Origin: Serripes groenlandicus
Taxonomy: Eukaryota; Mollusca; Bivalvia; Cardiida; Cardiidae
Assembly: GCA_031761405.1 (NCBI GenBank)
Contig: JASEVX010000005.1
Location: forward strand, 38,487,590-38,551,589
Length of the DNA stretch: 64,000 nucleotides
Direction of reading: 5' to 3'
The translations under genes and the position numbers were made by a program. Shown piece by piece: positions 35,345-46,606 of this stretch; within the stretch, counting starts at the first letter, position 1, and the number at the start of each line of letters is the position of its first letter. The notes beneath the pieces were generated by a model, which was not told the DNA's origin, did no database searches, and worked only from the letters and a program-made list of their open reading frames with translations.

Positions 35345-35600
35345 TTTGTGCACCAGGGCCCCGTTTTATCAACGGTCCTAAGGCCGGTCTTAGTTAGGAC
35401 CGGTCCTAACACCAAAGTTAGGACCGTAGACCGTTTTATCAAAATCGTCCTAACTAAGACGTCCTAAATATTGGCCCGATTTGGTCCTAACTTTAGGACT
35501 GGTCAGGGGCAGTGTTAAGTCGGCTTTTTGGTCGTAAAAATGGCGGCCGATGTTTTTGTTTCTCTCGCTTCGAGTATTGTGTTGCCTTTTACTCGATAGT
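35345..35600. mobile_element. Possible DNA-transposon terminus rich in GTCCTAA repeats
   Basis: GGGCCCCGTTTTATCAACGG is followed by many GGTCCTAAC / GTTAGGACC words in both orientations, with ATGGCGGCCGATG just inside. The GGGCCCCGTTT start resembles PIF/Harbinger-type ends. No matching right end was found, so the call is tentative. Confidence 0.3.
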
Positions 35601-35889
35601 TATGGATGTTTCATGAGAAATATGCACATCGGGGGCAATTTATTGTTGATAAATTGTAAGACGATGCCTTTTATCCATCCACAACGCTCTTGATCATCAA
35701 CAATTCGCGGATCCAAAAATGCTGTAAACGAATCGTTAGCGAAAAAACAACAGGTAAAATACTTTGCAATAAATTGGTAAATATTCCGATCTATTTAAAA
35801 TAATATGTGTACAGAATATTTAAGGGTATTTATGACTAATCAAATATCTACGAAAGCCTATTAGGACCATCTGAGAAAAAAAAATATTG

Positions 35890-36290
35890 TAAAGTCATAA
35901 TAACGCCAAAAAAGGCGTTATAATGCGAAAAAAGGCGAAGTAACGCGAAATAAGGCATAATAACGCAAAGTAAAGGCGTAATAATGCGAAGTAAGGCGTA
36001 GTAACGCGAATAAAGGCATTATAACGCGGGGGAAAAAGGCGTTATAACGCGAAATTAAAGGCGTATTAACGCTAATATAAAGCGTTATAACGCGAAATAA
36101 AGGCGTAATAACGCGAAAATAAACGCGTAATAACGCGAAATAAAGGCGTAATAACGCTAAACAAAGGCGTATTAATGCTAATAAAAGGCGTTATAACACG
36201 AAAAAAAGGCGTAGTAACGCGAAAATAAAGTCGTAATAACGCGGGAAAAGGGCGTTATAACGCTAAAAATAAAGTCGTTATAACGCCTTT
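35890..36290. repeat. Short-period array around the palindrome GCGTTATAACGC (left)
   Basis: About 20 units of about 20 bp, pattern AAAGGCGTTATAACGCGAAA, with variants GCGTAATAACGC and GCGTAGTAACGC. Most units are themselves near-palindromes. Mirrored at 37727-38150. Confidence 0.9.
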
Positions 36291-36309
36291 CTAGCTATAT
36301 ATATAAATC

Positions 36310-36857
36310 GATTACTGCTTTGAAGACTCTTTTTCAACCATGGATCTACGACCCAGTTCAACCAATTCGCTATGTTTTTTCATTGGCTGAGCTACAATTT
36401 ACGACCCAGATCAACCAACTCGCTATGTCTTTTGAGTGGTTCAGCTACGATCTACGACCCAGATCAACCAATAATGAGCTACGATCGACGACCCAGATCG
36501 ACCAACTCGCTATGTTTTTATATTGGCTCACCTACGATCTACGACCCAGATCAACCAATTCGAATTTGTATTTCAGTGGCTGAGCTACTATCTAAGAATT
36601 TTCTATTTTTTTCAGTGGCTGAGCTACGATCTACGACCAAGATCAACCAATTAGCTATGTGTTTTGAGTGGTTGAACTACGATATATGACCCGTATCAAC
36701 CAATTCGCTATGTTTTTTCATTGAGTTAGCTACGATCTACGACCCAGATCAACCAACTAAGTATGTTTTCTCATTGGCTGAGCTAAGATCTACGAGCCAG
36801 ATCAGCAAATCCGCTATGTGATTTGAGTGGCTGACCTACAACCCAGATCAATCAAAA
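36310..36857. repeat. About 55-60-bp satellite array (left arm)
   Basis: Repeated CTACGATCTACGACCCAGAT, CAACCAATTCGCTATG and TTGGCTGAG blocks, about nine units. The apparent reading frames across this array are mirrored on the other strand in the right arm and are repeat artefacts. Confidence 0.88.
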
Positions 36858-39074
36858 AACATTGCGAATTGGTTGATTTCGGTCGTAGATCGTAGCTCAG
36901 CCATTGTAAAAACATAGCGCATTGGTTATCTTGATCGTAGATCGTAGCTCAGCCATTGTAAAAACATAGCGAATTGGTTATCTGGATCGTAGATCGTAGC
37001 TCAGCCACTGAAAACCCATAGCGAATTGGTTGTTCTGGGTCGTAGATCGTAGCTCAGCCAATGAAAACACATGGCGTGTTGGCTGATCTGGGTCGTAAAT
37101 CGTAGCTCAACCACTCAAAACACATAGCGAATTGATTGGTCTGGGTTGTAGGTCAGCCACTCAAATCACATAGCGGATTGGCTGATCTGGCTCGTAGATC
37201 TTAGCTCAGCCAGTGAGAAAACATACTTAGTTGGTTGATCTGGGTCGTAGATCGTAGCTAAGTCAATGAAAAAACATAGCGAATTGGTTGATACGGGTCA
37301 TAGATCGTAGTTCAACCACTCCAAACACATAGCTAATTGGTTGATCTTGGTCGTAGATCGTAGCTCAGCCACTGAAAAAAATAGAAAATTGTTTGATCTG
37401 GGTCTTAGATAGTAACTCAGCCACTGAAATACAAATTCGAATTGGTTGATCTTGGTCGTAGATCGTAGGTGAGCCAATATAAAAACATAGCGAGTTGGTC
37501 GATCTGGGTCGTCGATCGTAGCTCAGCCACTGAGAAAAACATGGCGTATTGGTTGATCTGGGTCGTAGATCGTAGCTGAACCACTCAAAAGACATAGCGA
37601 GTTGGTTGATCTGGGTCGTAAATTGTAGCTCAGCCAATGAAAAAACATAGCGAATTGGTTGATCTGGGTCGTAGATCCATGGTTGAAAAAGAGTCTTCAA
37701 AGCAGTAATCGATTTATATATATAGCTAAAAAGGCGTTATAACGACTTTATTTCGCGTTATTACGCCTTTTTTTTAGCGTTATAACGCCCTTTTTCCGCG
37801 TTATTACGACTTTATTTTCGCGTTACTACGCCTCTCTTTCGCGTTATAACGCCTTTTATTAGCATTAATACGCCTTTGTTTAGCGTTATTACGCGTTTAT
37901 TTTCGCGTTATTACGCCTTTATTTCGCGTTATAACGCTTTATATTAGCGTTAATACGCCTTTAATTTCGCGTTATAACGCCTTTTTTTTCGCGTTATAAT
38001 GCCTTTATTCGCGTTACTACGCCTTACTTCGCATTATAACGCATTTACTTTGCGTTACTATGCCTTGTTTCGCGTTACTTCGCCTTGTTTCGCGTTACTT
38101 CGTCTTTTTTCGCATTATAACGCCTTTTTTCGCGTTATTACGACTTTACGATATTTTTTTTTTCTCAGATGGTCCTAATAGGCTTTCGTAAATATCCAAG
38201 GGAGTATACTCATAAAGTTATACAGCGCCTTTACACAGAGAATCGATCGAAGTGAAATAGGGGTTTTGCACGATGGAAAATCATGATAAATAAACAGAAT
38301 AACGATAACTAATTTGTTGTATCAGTACTTTTGTTCCATGAAGATGATGCAAAACTGTTCAACTATGTGTTGTAAATTCGCGATGTTTACATGTTTCGTT
38401 TTGTATGTAGCAGAAATCGTTTTACGGATTCGTACCCAGAAATGAACGCAATCAAAATACAAATTATTGGATATGATAACAGTGGTTCTTCACATCTTTT
38501 AATTGAACTATTTTCAAAATTTGTCATCAGTAAAGACTCATTTCTGCATACCACTCTCTGTATAAAGGGACATATATATGATACAATGAAATGTAACGTG
38601 TGTGTTTGCCTTGCCTGCCATGACAGGGATACAAATAATGAAGCCCCCAAATAATGGTTGATACGTAATAAAATAATTTCAGTGAGGCTTCTCCTTCCTT
38701 ATTATACTCTGGACTACTGTAGCTACTAGTAGTCTCTGTAATTCTACATAACCCACTTGTTGGGATGAACATACACTTGTGATAGGGAATGGGTACTCTT
38801 TCTCTCACACATATTTTTGTGCTATGACATTATGATTCTTTAGGTTAATTTACATTTTCAGGTTATGTCACCCTATGATGTATTGGGTTTCTGGAAGTTA
38901 TAAATACCACCTCCAGGGTATTATAGCTACCACTATATAATTCATATATGGGCCATAACTTCCAAATATGGTCCATAAATGTACTGGGCCATAAATGTTT
39001 GGGCCATAACTTCCTGATACCATGTATTGTTGATGCTTTGTGTTGGAAAAAAGGGAATACCTCATGGAAATGTG

Positions 39075-41166
39075 TAGGGATGGGAACGAATATTCGAAAA
39101 CCGGACGAATATTCGAATACTGTTGTCGAATAAGAATATTCGTTTTCAGTGTACTATTTTCTAAAAATAAACAAAACATTATTAGTAAAATTCTGACATC
39201 GGTCGCGAGTTGGAGCTAATCATGATTAAGGGTGAAGTGATAAAGTTTGTGTATGTGTCGTTTGTTGTGTTTTTACAACGTATGTCAAAACATAAGAAAC
39301 GATAATAAAATCAATAATTGTCACGGGTACGTTAACCAGAGATCTAATCGTGTGTAACCAGACATCACATTGACGACCAGTTTGTTCGATATTTTTAAAT
39401 CAACAAACATGTATAAACGTTGACAGTCTGCAGTTCCGTAAAACCCTCCCAGCCTAACCAAAACATAGTCGATGTTTACATCAAAGACAGCTGTTGCAAA
39501 CATTGAATAAATCATATGTAAACATCGCATTACGTCTCAAAAGTATGCAGCTTTCCTCTTTACCTCTTCAAAAATGAAGTCACATCACAGGCGTCCGAAT
39601 TTCTATCACAGCAAAAAATGCGGAAAAAATACTCAATACCTCGTTAAAAAACTCAGAACGTCTCTCTATATTGTCTATACGCTGTGATAAAAATGATCGT
39701 AATAATACGGGGAATTCCGCACGTGTTACTATAAATAGCCCCTCTATACGTCCATATAGTGTAATAATAATGACAAGGTGTGCAACGGTGTTTTACCCCC
39801 TCGCTCGATTCGGGCTATAATTTCCGCAGAAAAACGTCTTAAATGACCTGGTCCATGTTGAGACAGGTTCATAAATGATTTTTCTCGTGATCCACCACAT
39901 CAATATTTGCCAACCGACAAATGCGCCGGCGTTTTTAAGCTTAATGCTCATTATGTTTGGAAATTTGCAGTTGTCCTTACCGCCATGCGCTGACGTCACA
40001 CTAATCACGTTCCGCAGCGAATATTTAACGCGAAATGACGCGCTTTTTTATAATATTGTACCTGAGCAATGTTTGTTGGGGTTGGCATTTAATCATTTTT
40101 CTTCCAAATATAATATTATTAATAAAAAATAAGGTATTTATTTGTACGTTTTCGAAAGAAGTATAAAAAATAATCTTTAGACCGTGTTTTAAATTGTTGT
40201 TTAATTAATCTGTCGCTGCGGAATGTTGCAAATTGTGACGTATAGCGCATGGCGGTAAGGACAACTGCAAATTTCCAAATATAATGAACATTAAGCTTAA
40301 AAACACCGGCGTTTTTGTCGGTTGGCAAATATTGATGTGGTGGATCACGAGAAAAATCATTTATGAACCTGTCTCAACCTGGAACCAGGTCGTTTAAGAC
40401 GTTTTTCTGCGGAAATTATAGCCCGAATCGAGCGAGGGGGTAAAACACCGTTGCACACCTTGTCATTATTATTACACTATATGGACGTATAGAGGGGCTA
40501 TTTATAGTAACACGTGCGGAATTCCCCGTATTATTACGATCATTTTTATCAAAGCGTATAGACAATATAGAGAGACGTTTTGAGTTTTTTTAACGATGTT
40601 TTGAGTATTTTTTCCGCATGTTTTGCTGTGATAGAAATTCGGACGCCTGTGGTCACATAAGCGAATATGAATCGTCCGCGATTTTGTTTTCTTCCAACAC
40701 GCGGTTAAATTGACTAGACGAAATCGGTAAAAGAAATATCACCCAACTCCCTATGCTTTTTGTATGAATAAGATTTATAATTATTTCGTTAATTATTTGA
40801 TTCGATTCAATATTAAATTCGGTAAAAAGCGACACCTGAATGAATATACGGCTCACAAAACGTTGCGATTTGGTTTATCGTTTGGAAGGGATTTATTTCT
40901 TGATTTACTTCAAATTGAAATTCAAATACATCTGTTGGGGGAAAAGAGAGTGTAAGTTCAGTTGAAAACATGAAATATATACGTAAACAATAGCTCATAC
41001 CTTTACTTGGAAAATTGCCATTATTTGAAAAAGAAAACGGGGGTATCTGAATGGAATAACCTGAAATCGGATACCGATTTCTGATTCGAAAATCGAATAT
41101 TCGAATATATTCGAATAAGGAAAACGAATATTCGAATATCGTTTTCAATATTCGTTCCCATCCCTA
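39075..41166. mobile_element. hAT-like non-autonomous element with nested insertion
   Basis: Ends TAGGGATGGGAACGAATATT and ATTCGTTCCCATCCCTA are inverted repeats, followed inward by more ATTCGAATA words. Flanks GAAATGTG (39067-39074) and GAAATTTG (41167-41174) form an 8-bp target duplication with one mismatch, as expected for hAT. About 1.03 kb once the inner fold-back element is removed; no transposase. Confidence 0.85.
39586..40651. mobile_element. Long-arm fold-back element nested in the hAT-like element
   Basis: Arms of about 430 bp (39586-40021 and 40211-40651), ends CACAGGCGTCCGAATTTC / GAAATTCGGACGCCTGTG, loop about 190 bp. Perfect 7-bp direct repeats GTCACAT flank it (39579-39585 and 40652-40658). 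No coding capacity. A solo arm is at 32514-32785. Confidence 0.92.
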
Positions 41167-41894
41167 GAAATTTGTGTAGGTTTATAAGCAGGAACTGAGA
41201 TATTATCTAAGTTTCTGCTATATTTCACATTTACTTACTTGAAATACTCCCATATGTTAATGTTTATGAAATATTATAAAGCCTCTCTCCTTACTACTCA
41301 CTGTAATGCAGATATAATGTTGATACCATTGCATGCCACATTTAACACTTTCAATGAAACTCAGTATTGGTATACATGTATGCAGGAACTTATCTTAGTT
41401 CCATATGTATGCTATTTGAAGTTATGAATTAAATTGAAAACATTTGAATAGCAATAGGAGAACTAAGAATGGAAGATGAATTTTGAAATAAAATAAAAAT
41501 GTCATAGTAGTAGGATAATGTGAATAATGCATTGTAGCTGCAGAGATCAAACGTTAGTTATTCTGTCAGAGAATGGGTATGAATTGTATGTGTTTTTATA
41601 ACAAAACAATGTTTTGAACAGAAGAAAAGAATATAAAACTAAACATGTTACATTATTTAAGAAATATCTGGAGTGGTTATAGGATAAAACAAAACCTTTA
41701 TCTATGTTCTTAAAATTTCAGTCACTTTGGGCCCTTTTGTACTTTAATAACAAGACACAAAATGGATCTACATTAATTTTTTGTGTCACTTGCCTTTTTT
41801 TAGAGACATATAAACTCCTGTGTCTCTGCTTTGTTTTAAAAGGGATTCATAGTCTTGGGACCACCTCTCTGTCATCTGATGTTATACCCCATTC

Positions 41895-42165
41895 AAGAAG
41901 AGGGGGTATATAGGAGTCACTTTTTCGGTCTGTCTGTTGGTCGGAAGCCATAGTTTGTCCGGCCTATTTCTTACAAACCACTGGGTGGAATTCAATACAA
42001 TTTTGCATGAAGCTTCTATTCCAAAAGGAGATGTGCATATCGTAAAGGGGTTACAATTGCATGTTATTTTACAGAGTTATGGGCCTTTTACTTATTAAGT
42101 TATGGTGTAGGTCAAGGTGCTGTTTTTTTTTTTTTTATCATCTTCAGTGATAGTTCTAGTTCTAT
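41895..42165. repeat. Repeat ending in TTCAGTGATAGTTCTAG
   Basis: Starts near AGAGGGGGTATATAGGAGTC with GGTCTGTCTGTTGG, and finishes with ATCTTCAGTGATAGTTCTAG, the same end as the 32840-33560 element. CTAG followed by T would fit a Helitron 3' end, but no clear hairpin is seen. Confidence 0.6.
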
Positions 42166-42506
42166 TAGTTTTGAGAGTAAGTCACAACAAAGACTGGTGC
42201 AAATGCATGTTATTTTAAATTTTAGTAACAGCTTTTTGCATATAATCTTTGACTTTGTATTTCAGATGGTGATCTGTCTGGACAGAGACACAATACAAAG
42301 ACAAATCTAAATGATGTTTACAGATGAAAAGGCAGAATAATTGAAATGTCAACAATAATTTGTGTCTCATTAAAACTTTTCATTTTCAATTTTGATTAAC
42401 ATTTTTATTTATTGCGAAAATTCATAGCAGAATTTATAGGGCTCTTGAGCAATAACAACACCCACATTATTCTAAGCAACAGGTCTGTTGAACTGAATGA
42501 AGTCTT

Positions 42507-42712
42507 TAACCATTTCCCAAATTAACAAATCTAAAGCAGACTACTTTAAAAACATACTGTCAAAAGTATTGAAAATATCTTTAAATGAAAGTATAAGTAG
42601 TGAATAGAGTTGAAAACAAATGGAGCAAATTCTCCATTCTCCACAATGTTTTCAAAAGTCGTCTGCTGCAGAGGCTTCAGAAAGTTTCTGTATCATTATG
42701 TGGGAAAGTATA
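42507..42712. mobile_element. TTAA-MITE, old subfamily
   Basis: TTAACCATTTCCCAAATTAA to TATGTGGGAAAGTATAG, with GTCGTCTGCTGCAGAGGC retained. Confidence 0.78.
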
Positions 42713-42875
42713 GTTTGCACTTTAAATCTTGTAAGAATGTGTTATATAGTATTTTCCTTTATTCTATATCAAATGTTGTCTACTGGAAATGCATGCTATT
42801 GCAGAAACGGAAGACGGAGAACAATGTCGATATACCACTGGAAATTGCCATTACCAGGGAATACGACCTGATTAG

Positions 42876-43856
42876 TTTTAGGTCGACTTTTCGTAGAAAA
42901 GGCAAGCTATCCTGCTTGCCTCGACGTCGGCGTCACATCTTGGTTAAGTTTTACCACCTAACCCTTTTCAAAACAATTACAGGTATTGGTTCGAAAATTA
43001 CAATACTTGTTCACCATCATTAGCTCCATCAACAGACAATGTCACAAGAGTACAGGGTTTTGTAAGCATTTTTTCCCTTTCTCGACTTACATATTTGGTT
43101 AAGTTATTCGTACTACCCCAGTTTTTCTAAACCATTAAAGATATTGCTTTGAAACTTAGAATACTTGTTTATCTTCATAATCTCCATCAACAGACAAGAG
43201 TAAATTAAATTTTGTAAGACTAGATTATGGCCCTAACCTTTTTCGATTTAAAATTTTAGTTAAGCTTTTCGTACATCAACTTTTCTTTTCAAAACCATTA
43301 GAGATATAGCTTATACACTTAAAATACTTATTTCGCGGGCTGTCAATCCAGGGGCTGTGAGTTCGAACCGCGTCGGCCGACATTTGACAAAATTCACTGT
43401 GATAAGCGTCATTCCCCTTTTACCAATTGGCTAACAGTCTATGTGGAAAAGCAGCCAGATGCTTGGAAATTAAGTTGTGTGGAGTACTGGTGTGAAAGGC
43501 CTGTAACACATGCCTAGGTGAACTGGTCGCCGTGATATGACTGAAAACTTGTTAAAAACGGCGTAACTCAAAGAAATCACATACAAAACTAATTTACCAT
43601 CATAACCTCCATCAATAGACGAGAGGACATCAATCTGTAAAGTTTTTTGTCAGAATAATGGCCCTCTTTCGAATCTATTGAATCCTGGTAAAATCCAATT
43701 CTTGACTTATCCCTTTAGGATATTGCTGTGAAACTTGGAATACTTGTTTACCATCATGACCTCCATCTGTAGACAAGAGGAGGTAACTCTGTCAAGTATT
43801 GTTGTTATCAAGTACTAGACAAGTCGAGCTTGCTGTCTTAAGGCCAGCTCTTGTTT
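42876..43856. repeat. Tandem-core element with 5' hairpin and CTCTTGTT end, interrupted by a SINE
   Basis: Begins at TTTAGGTCGACTTTTCG with the hairpin GGCAAGC / GCTTGCC. Internal units of about 165 bp share GCTTTGAAACTTAGAATAC and ACCATCATTAGCTCCATC-type motifs. Ends GGCCAGCTCTTGTTT. A SINE fragment (43335-43572) splits one unit. Confidence 0.75.
43335..43572 (+). mobile_element. tRNA-derived SINE, (AATC)n family, 5'-truncated
   Basis: Starts at CGCGGGCTGTCAATCCAGG and so lacks the A box. Ends with GTTAAAAACGGCGTAACTC and has lost its AATC tail. Confidence 0.8.
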
Positions 43857-45297
43857 TACCAGCCGTTATCCCATCCCAAAACATAACGCTGCCCCAAACA
43901 AATTGATCCCGCTCCAACAAACGATTAACAACAAAGCGTTCACCTAGGCTTAAAACGCGAAATAGCTGAGATTGAAACGAGACTGAACAAAACCATTGCC
44001 CACAGGGGTCGAGTCCAACGTAAATGACGTAGAGACCAAATCAACCGAAGATTACGATTACGATGATTTATAATGATCTCTAGGTATAGTTGCCTGGCTC
44101 TTATTTGAACAGCGTTTGTCCGAAAACGGTTTGTCTAGATATACCCAACTCAAGTTCGGTATTTGTTTTAACCTGTTATATAGCGTATCGATCTTGACGT
44201 GTAGTCCTTACTTTAGGTCTTTTTGAACGAACTGCATCTCCAATACTTCCAGATTGCTGAAAGCGCTGTCGAAAATTATTAATCTTGCCGCGATGATAGT
44301 TAAACTGTCATACAAACGTCGATAACGCTAACATCCGAAGTCATACGTACAATCGTTTAAGCTACGCCGTGGCATCTTGGAAACTAGCTGAATTCAAGTG
44401 AAATGTGGGTTTTGGATTATATGAAAGTTCAGTAAATCGGTCAGTAACAAACACAACGTGTAACCCATATCGCTCGATTAGAACGTGCACAAAATGGCGT
44501 AACAATGATAAGGTATCTTTGGAGGATACATGTCCGATAAAATGCAGGAGGAACTAGTGCAATATGTACACAGGTGTACCCATACAAAATATATTTTATT
44601 TATTCCAAGTAGTTATACAAATATAGTAAACATAAAAGTACACAGTTCTTGTTTTGCTTCAGTAAGAAAATATATAAGAAGTTCGTGTAAATAACTGTAC
44701 GAAGTGGTTTTCCAAAACATGGATATTACAGACAATCAGAGAAGAAACAGTGTGAACTTGTGCACTAGTATCTGACAACACCAATCAGACATTTTCTACG
44801 CACAGTGGGTCTCTGGACGTATGGTAGTTCCATGCATTTGGAGATGAATTGTTGAAAATTACCCTTAAAAATGCCGAACAAATGTGTGTGATATTGACGC
44901 CCAACGTCTTTTGAATGAGCCTATTTTAGGGGTCCTGTTCATTTAAGGGATAAAACTCCTAATTGTTAATACTACAGCTATTGTTATAATAAAAGTAATT
45001 TGATTGGTGGGTTGGCAACCCTGAGCTACCAAACTGTTCCGCTGTACGCAGGGAAGGCACCGTCTCGCTAATTGGCAGACCTTTACTTCACTGCAGTAGC
45101 AAACGCTCGTAAAGATCTGATGACTGTCTATTACAGGTCGTCTCGAAATGACCTTTGCATCCGCTAATCAAAATGTCGCTTACAAAATAGTTAGGTATCA
45201 ATATGGGTTATTATACCTCACGTGACTTTGTAATGTTAAATTCTCATATACTCATCATGGGCAATTTCTTACTGTCTCATGCTAACAGTACGTTTTT
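43857..45297. other. Non-coding stretch, nothing recognised
   Basis: No terminal repeats, no array and no plausible exon in about 1.4 kb. Confidence 0.5.
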
Positions 45298-46328
45298 AAC
45301 CGGTTAACAGTATACTGTTATACGGGTAAACAAATCGACGGCGAAGCCGGCGATGTTTCCCGTCAATAGGTAATGTGTATGAACTTTGCAAAATTTTGCT
45401 ATATACCGTCTTTCCAAAAATTGTGTCCAGAATGGATTTTTCGGTACAGTGCTACGTTTTGATTGGATGAAAAGAAAATATCGAAACAAAAAAAAAAACT
45501 ACTAGAGAAAATAATTAAATATGATAATACGTACTCGATAAAGGAACGAGCACAAGTAATTTTATGTGTGATAATTTCCGTTTAATAACACCCGTCGTCT
45601 ATTTCTAAAACCGAGTTCAAATATTACTCGTAAGGGTTTTTTGACTTTCCGGAAGTTAGAAATCCTATTCCTGTAATATGACGTCATTCTATTAGTGGTT
45701 CAGAGGTAGAGCGTCGGCCTCTTGTATCAAAGGTCCCTGGTTCGAGTCCCGTGATGAGCGGGTCCTGACTTTGGGATTTTTTCACACAAACGGCGTGAGT
45801 ACTGGTTTAGTCTCCAGGAAGCAGACATCGAGCGTGATTAATATAATCTGAAAGCTTGTTTTTGTTTCACAATCGATGCAAAATAAATAAGTTTAAACTA
45901 AATGAACCAAACGGAAAACGACAGAAATTATAGGAAACGTTAGTTTGACTTGTCACAAATGTAGTTCCGTGAATTATGGAATCGTTTTATTTGATTATTT
46001 GTTGTACCTGTCATCACAATTTCATGGATGTAAAATCTTGGCTATATTTTAAAGTTAAATATAAGCTTAACCTGATGATGATTTTTATCTTTTTATTATT
46101 AGGACGTAAATAACTGATCGTGCTGCAAGCAAGGGGCTAACTGCAGTTCGCGGGGAATTATTCACCGATCACAACATATAATAAAGGTTTACCCGAAATA
46201 GGAAAAACATATACTCATATTATGGCACGCGCGTTAACATGTTGGTTATGCACGTGCATGACGTCATTTCAAACAATAAGGTTACCTTTCAGACGCGCGT
46301 GCCATGTAACAATATACTGTTAACCGGT
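45298..46328. mobile_element. Possible DNA element with AACCGGTTAACAGTATACTG ends
   Basis: AACCGGTTAACAGTATACTG at 45298 and its inverted counterpart ATATACTGTTAACCGGT at 46312. The interval contains a SINE (45697-45905). No clear target duplication, so the boundaries are tentative. Confidence 0.4.
45697..45905 (+). mobile_element. tRNA-derived SINE, fourth family
   Basis: TAGTGGTTCAGAGGTAGAGC (A box) and CCCTGGTTCGAGTCCCGTG (B box). The 3' part, CACAATCGATGCAAAATAAA, matches 21138-21201. The acceptor stem does not pair, so it is not a tRNA gene. Confidence 0.75.
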
Positions 46329-46439
46329 ATATTCACATGTGTGCGTTACATTGTAGTAGATCTACCCATGTTCACCTCCCCTACAAAAGTACAGAATAAA
46401 TTGAATAAACTTGTTATTTTGTTCGGTATAATAAAATAG

Positions 46440-46606
46440 ATATTGCATGGCTTCCAGTGTGACAGTATAAATTGTCAACATTCGGGTAAGTACTGTTAAC
46501 CTCGGGTAACAGTATTTTCCTCATGTTGACAATATCTACTGTGACACTGGAAGCCATGCAATATTTATATACTGTCACACTGGAAGCCATGCAATATTTA
46601 TATAAT
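46440..46606. repeat. Nested inverted repeat plus a direct repeat of one arm
   Basis: TTGCATGGCTTCCAGTGTGA (46443 on) pairs with TCACA/GTGACACTGGAAGCCATGCA (46541-46560). Inside, ATTGTCAACA pairs with TGTTGACAAT. A third copy of the arm follows in direct orientation, CACACTGGAAGCCATGCAAT. Confidence 0.85.

Larger units (their letters stand above)
35844..38196. repeat. Giant inverted repeat (2.35 kb) made of two satellites
   Basis: Left arm 35844-36857 and right arm 37132-38196 are reverse complements over about 1 kb. Outermost matches are ATATCTACGAAAGCCTATTA and TAATAGGCTTTCGTAAATAT. The outer third of each arm is a short-unit array around GCGTTATAACGC. The inner part is an array of about 55-60-bp units with GATCTACGACCCAGATCAAC. 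The 274-bp loop holds further units in right-arm orientation. Many small differences between arms argue against a sequencing fold-back artefact. Confidence 0.93.

Noticed and set aside
35541..35600. Possible transposase start MAADVFVSLASSIVLPFTR
   Set aside because: Only 19 codons precede a stop and no downstream exon was found. It is mentioned only as context for a possible transposon end.
36320..36689. Long open frames across the 36-37.7 kb arrays on both strands
   Set aside because: They are the same 55-60-bp satellite read in mirrored arms. The residues follow the repeat period and the frames occur in overlapping registers.
42610..43023. 137-residue open frame
   Set aside because: It starts inside a TTAA-MITE and runs into the tandem-core repeat. 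Its composition follows those repeats.
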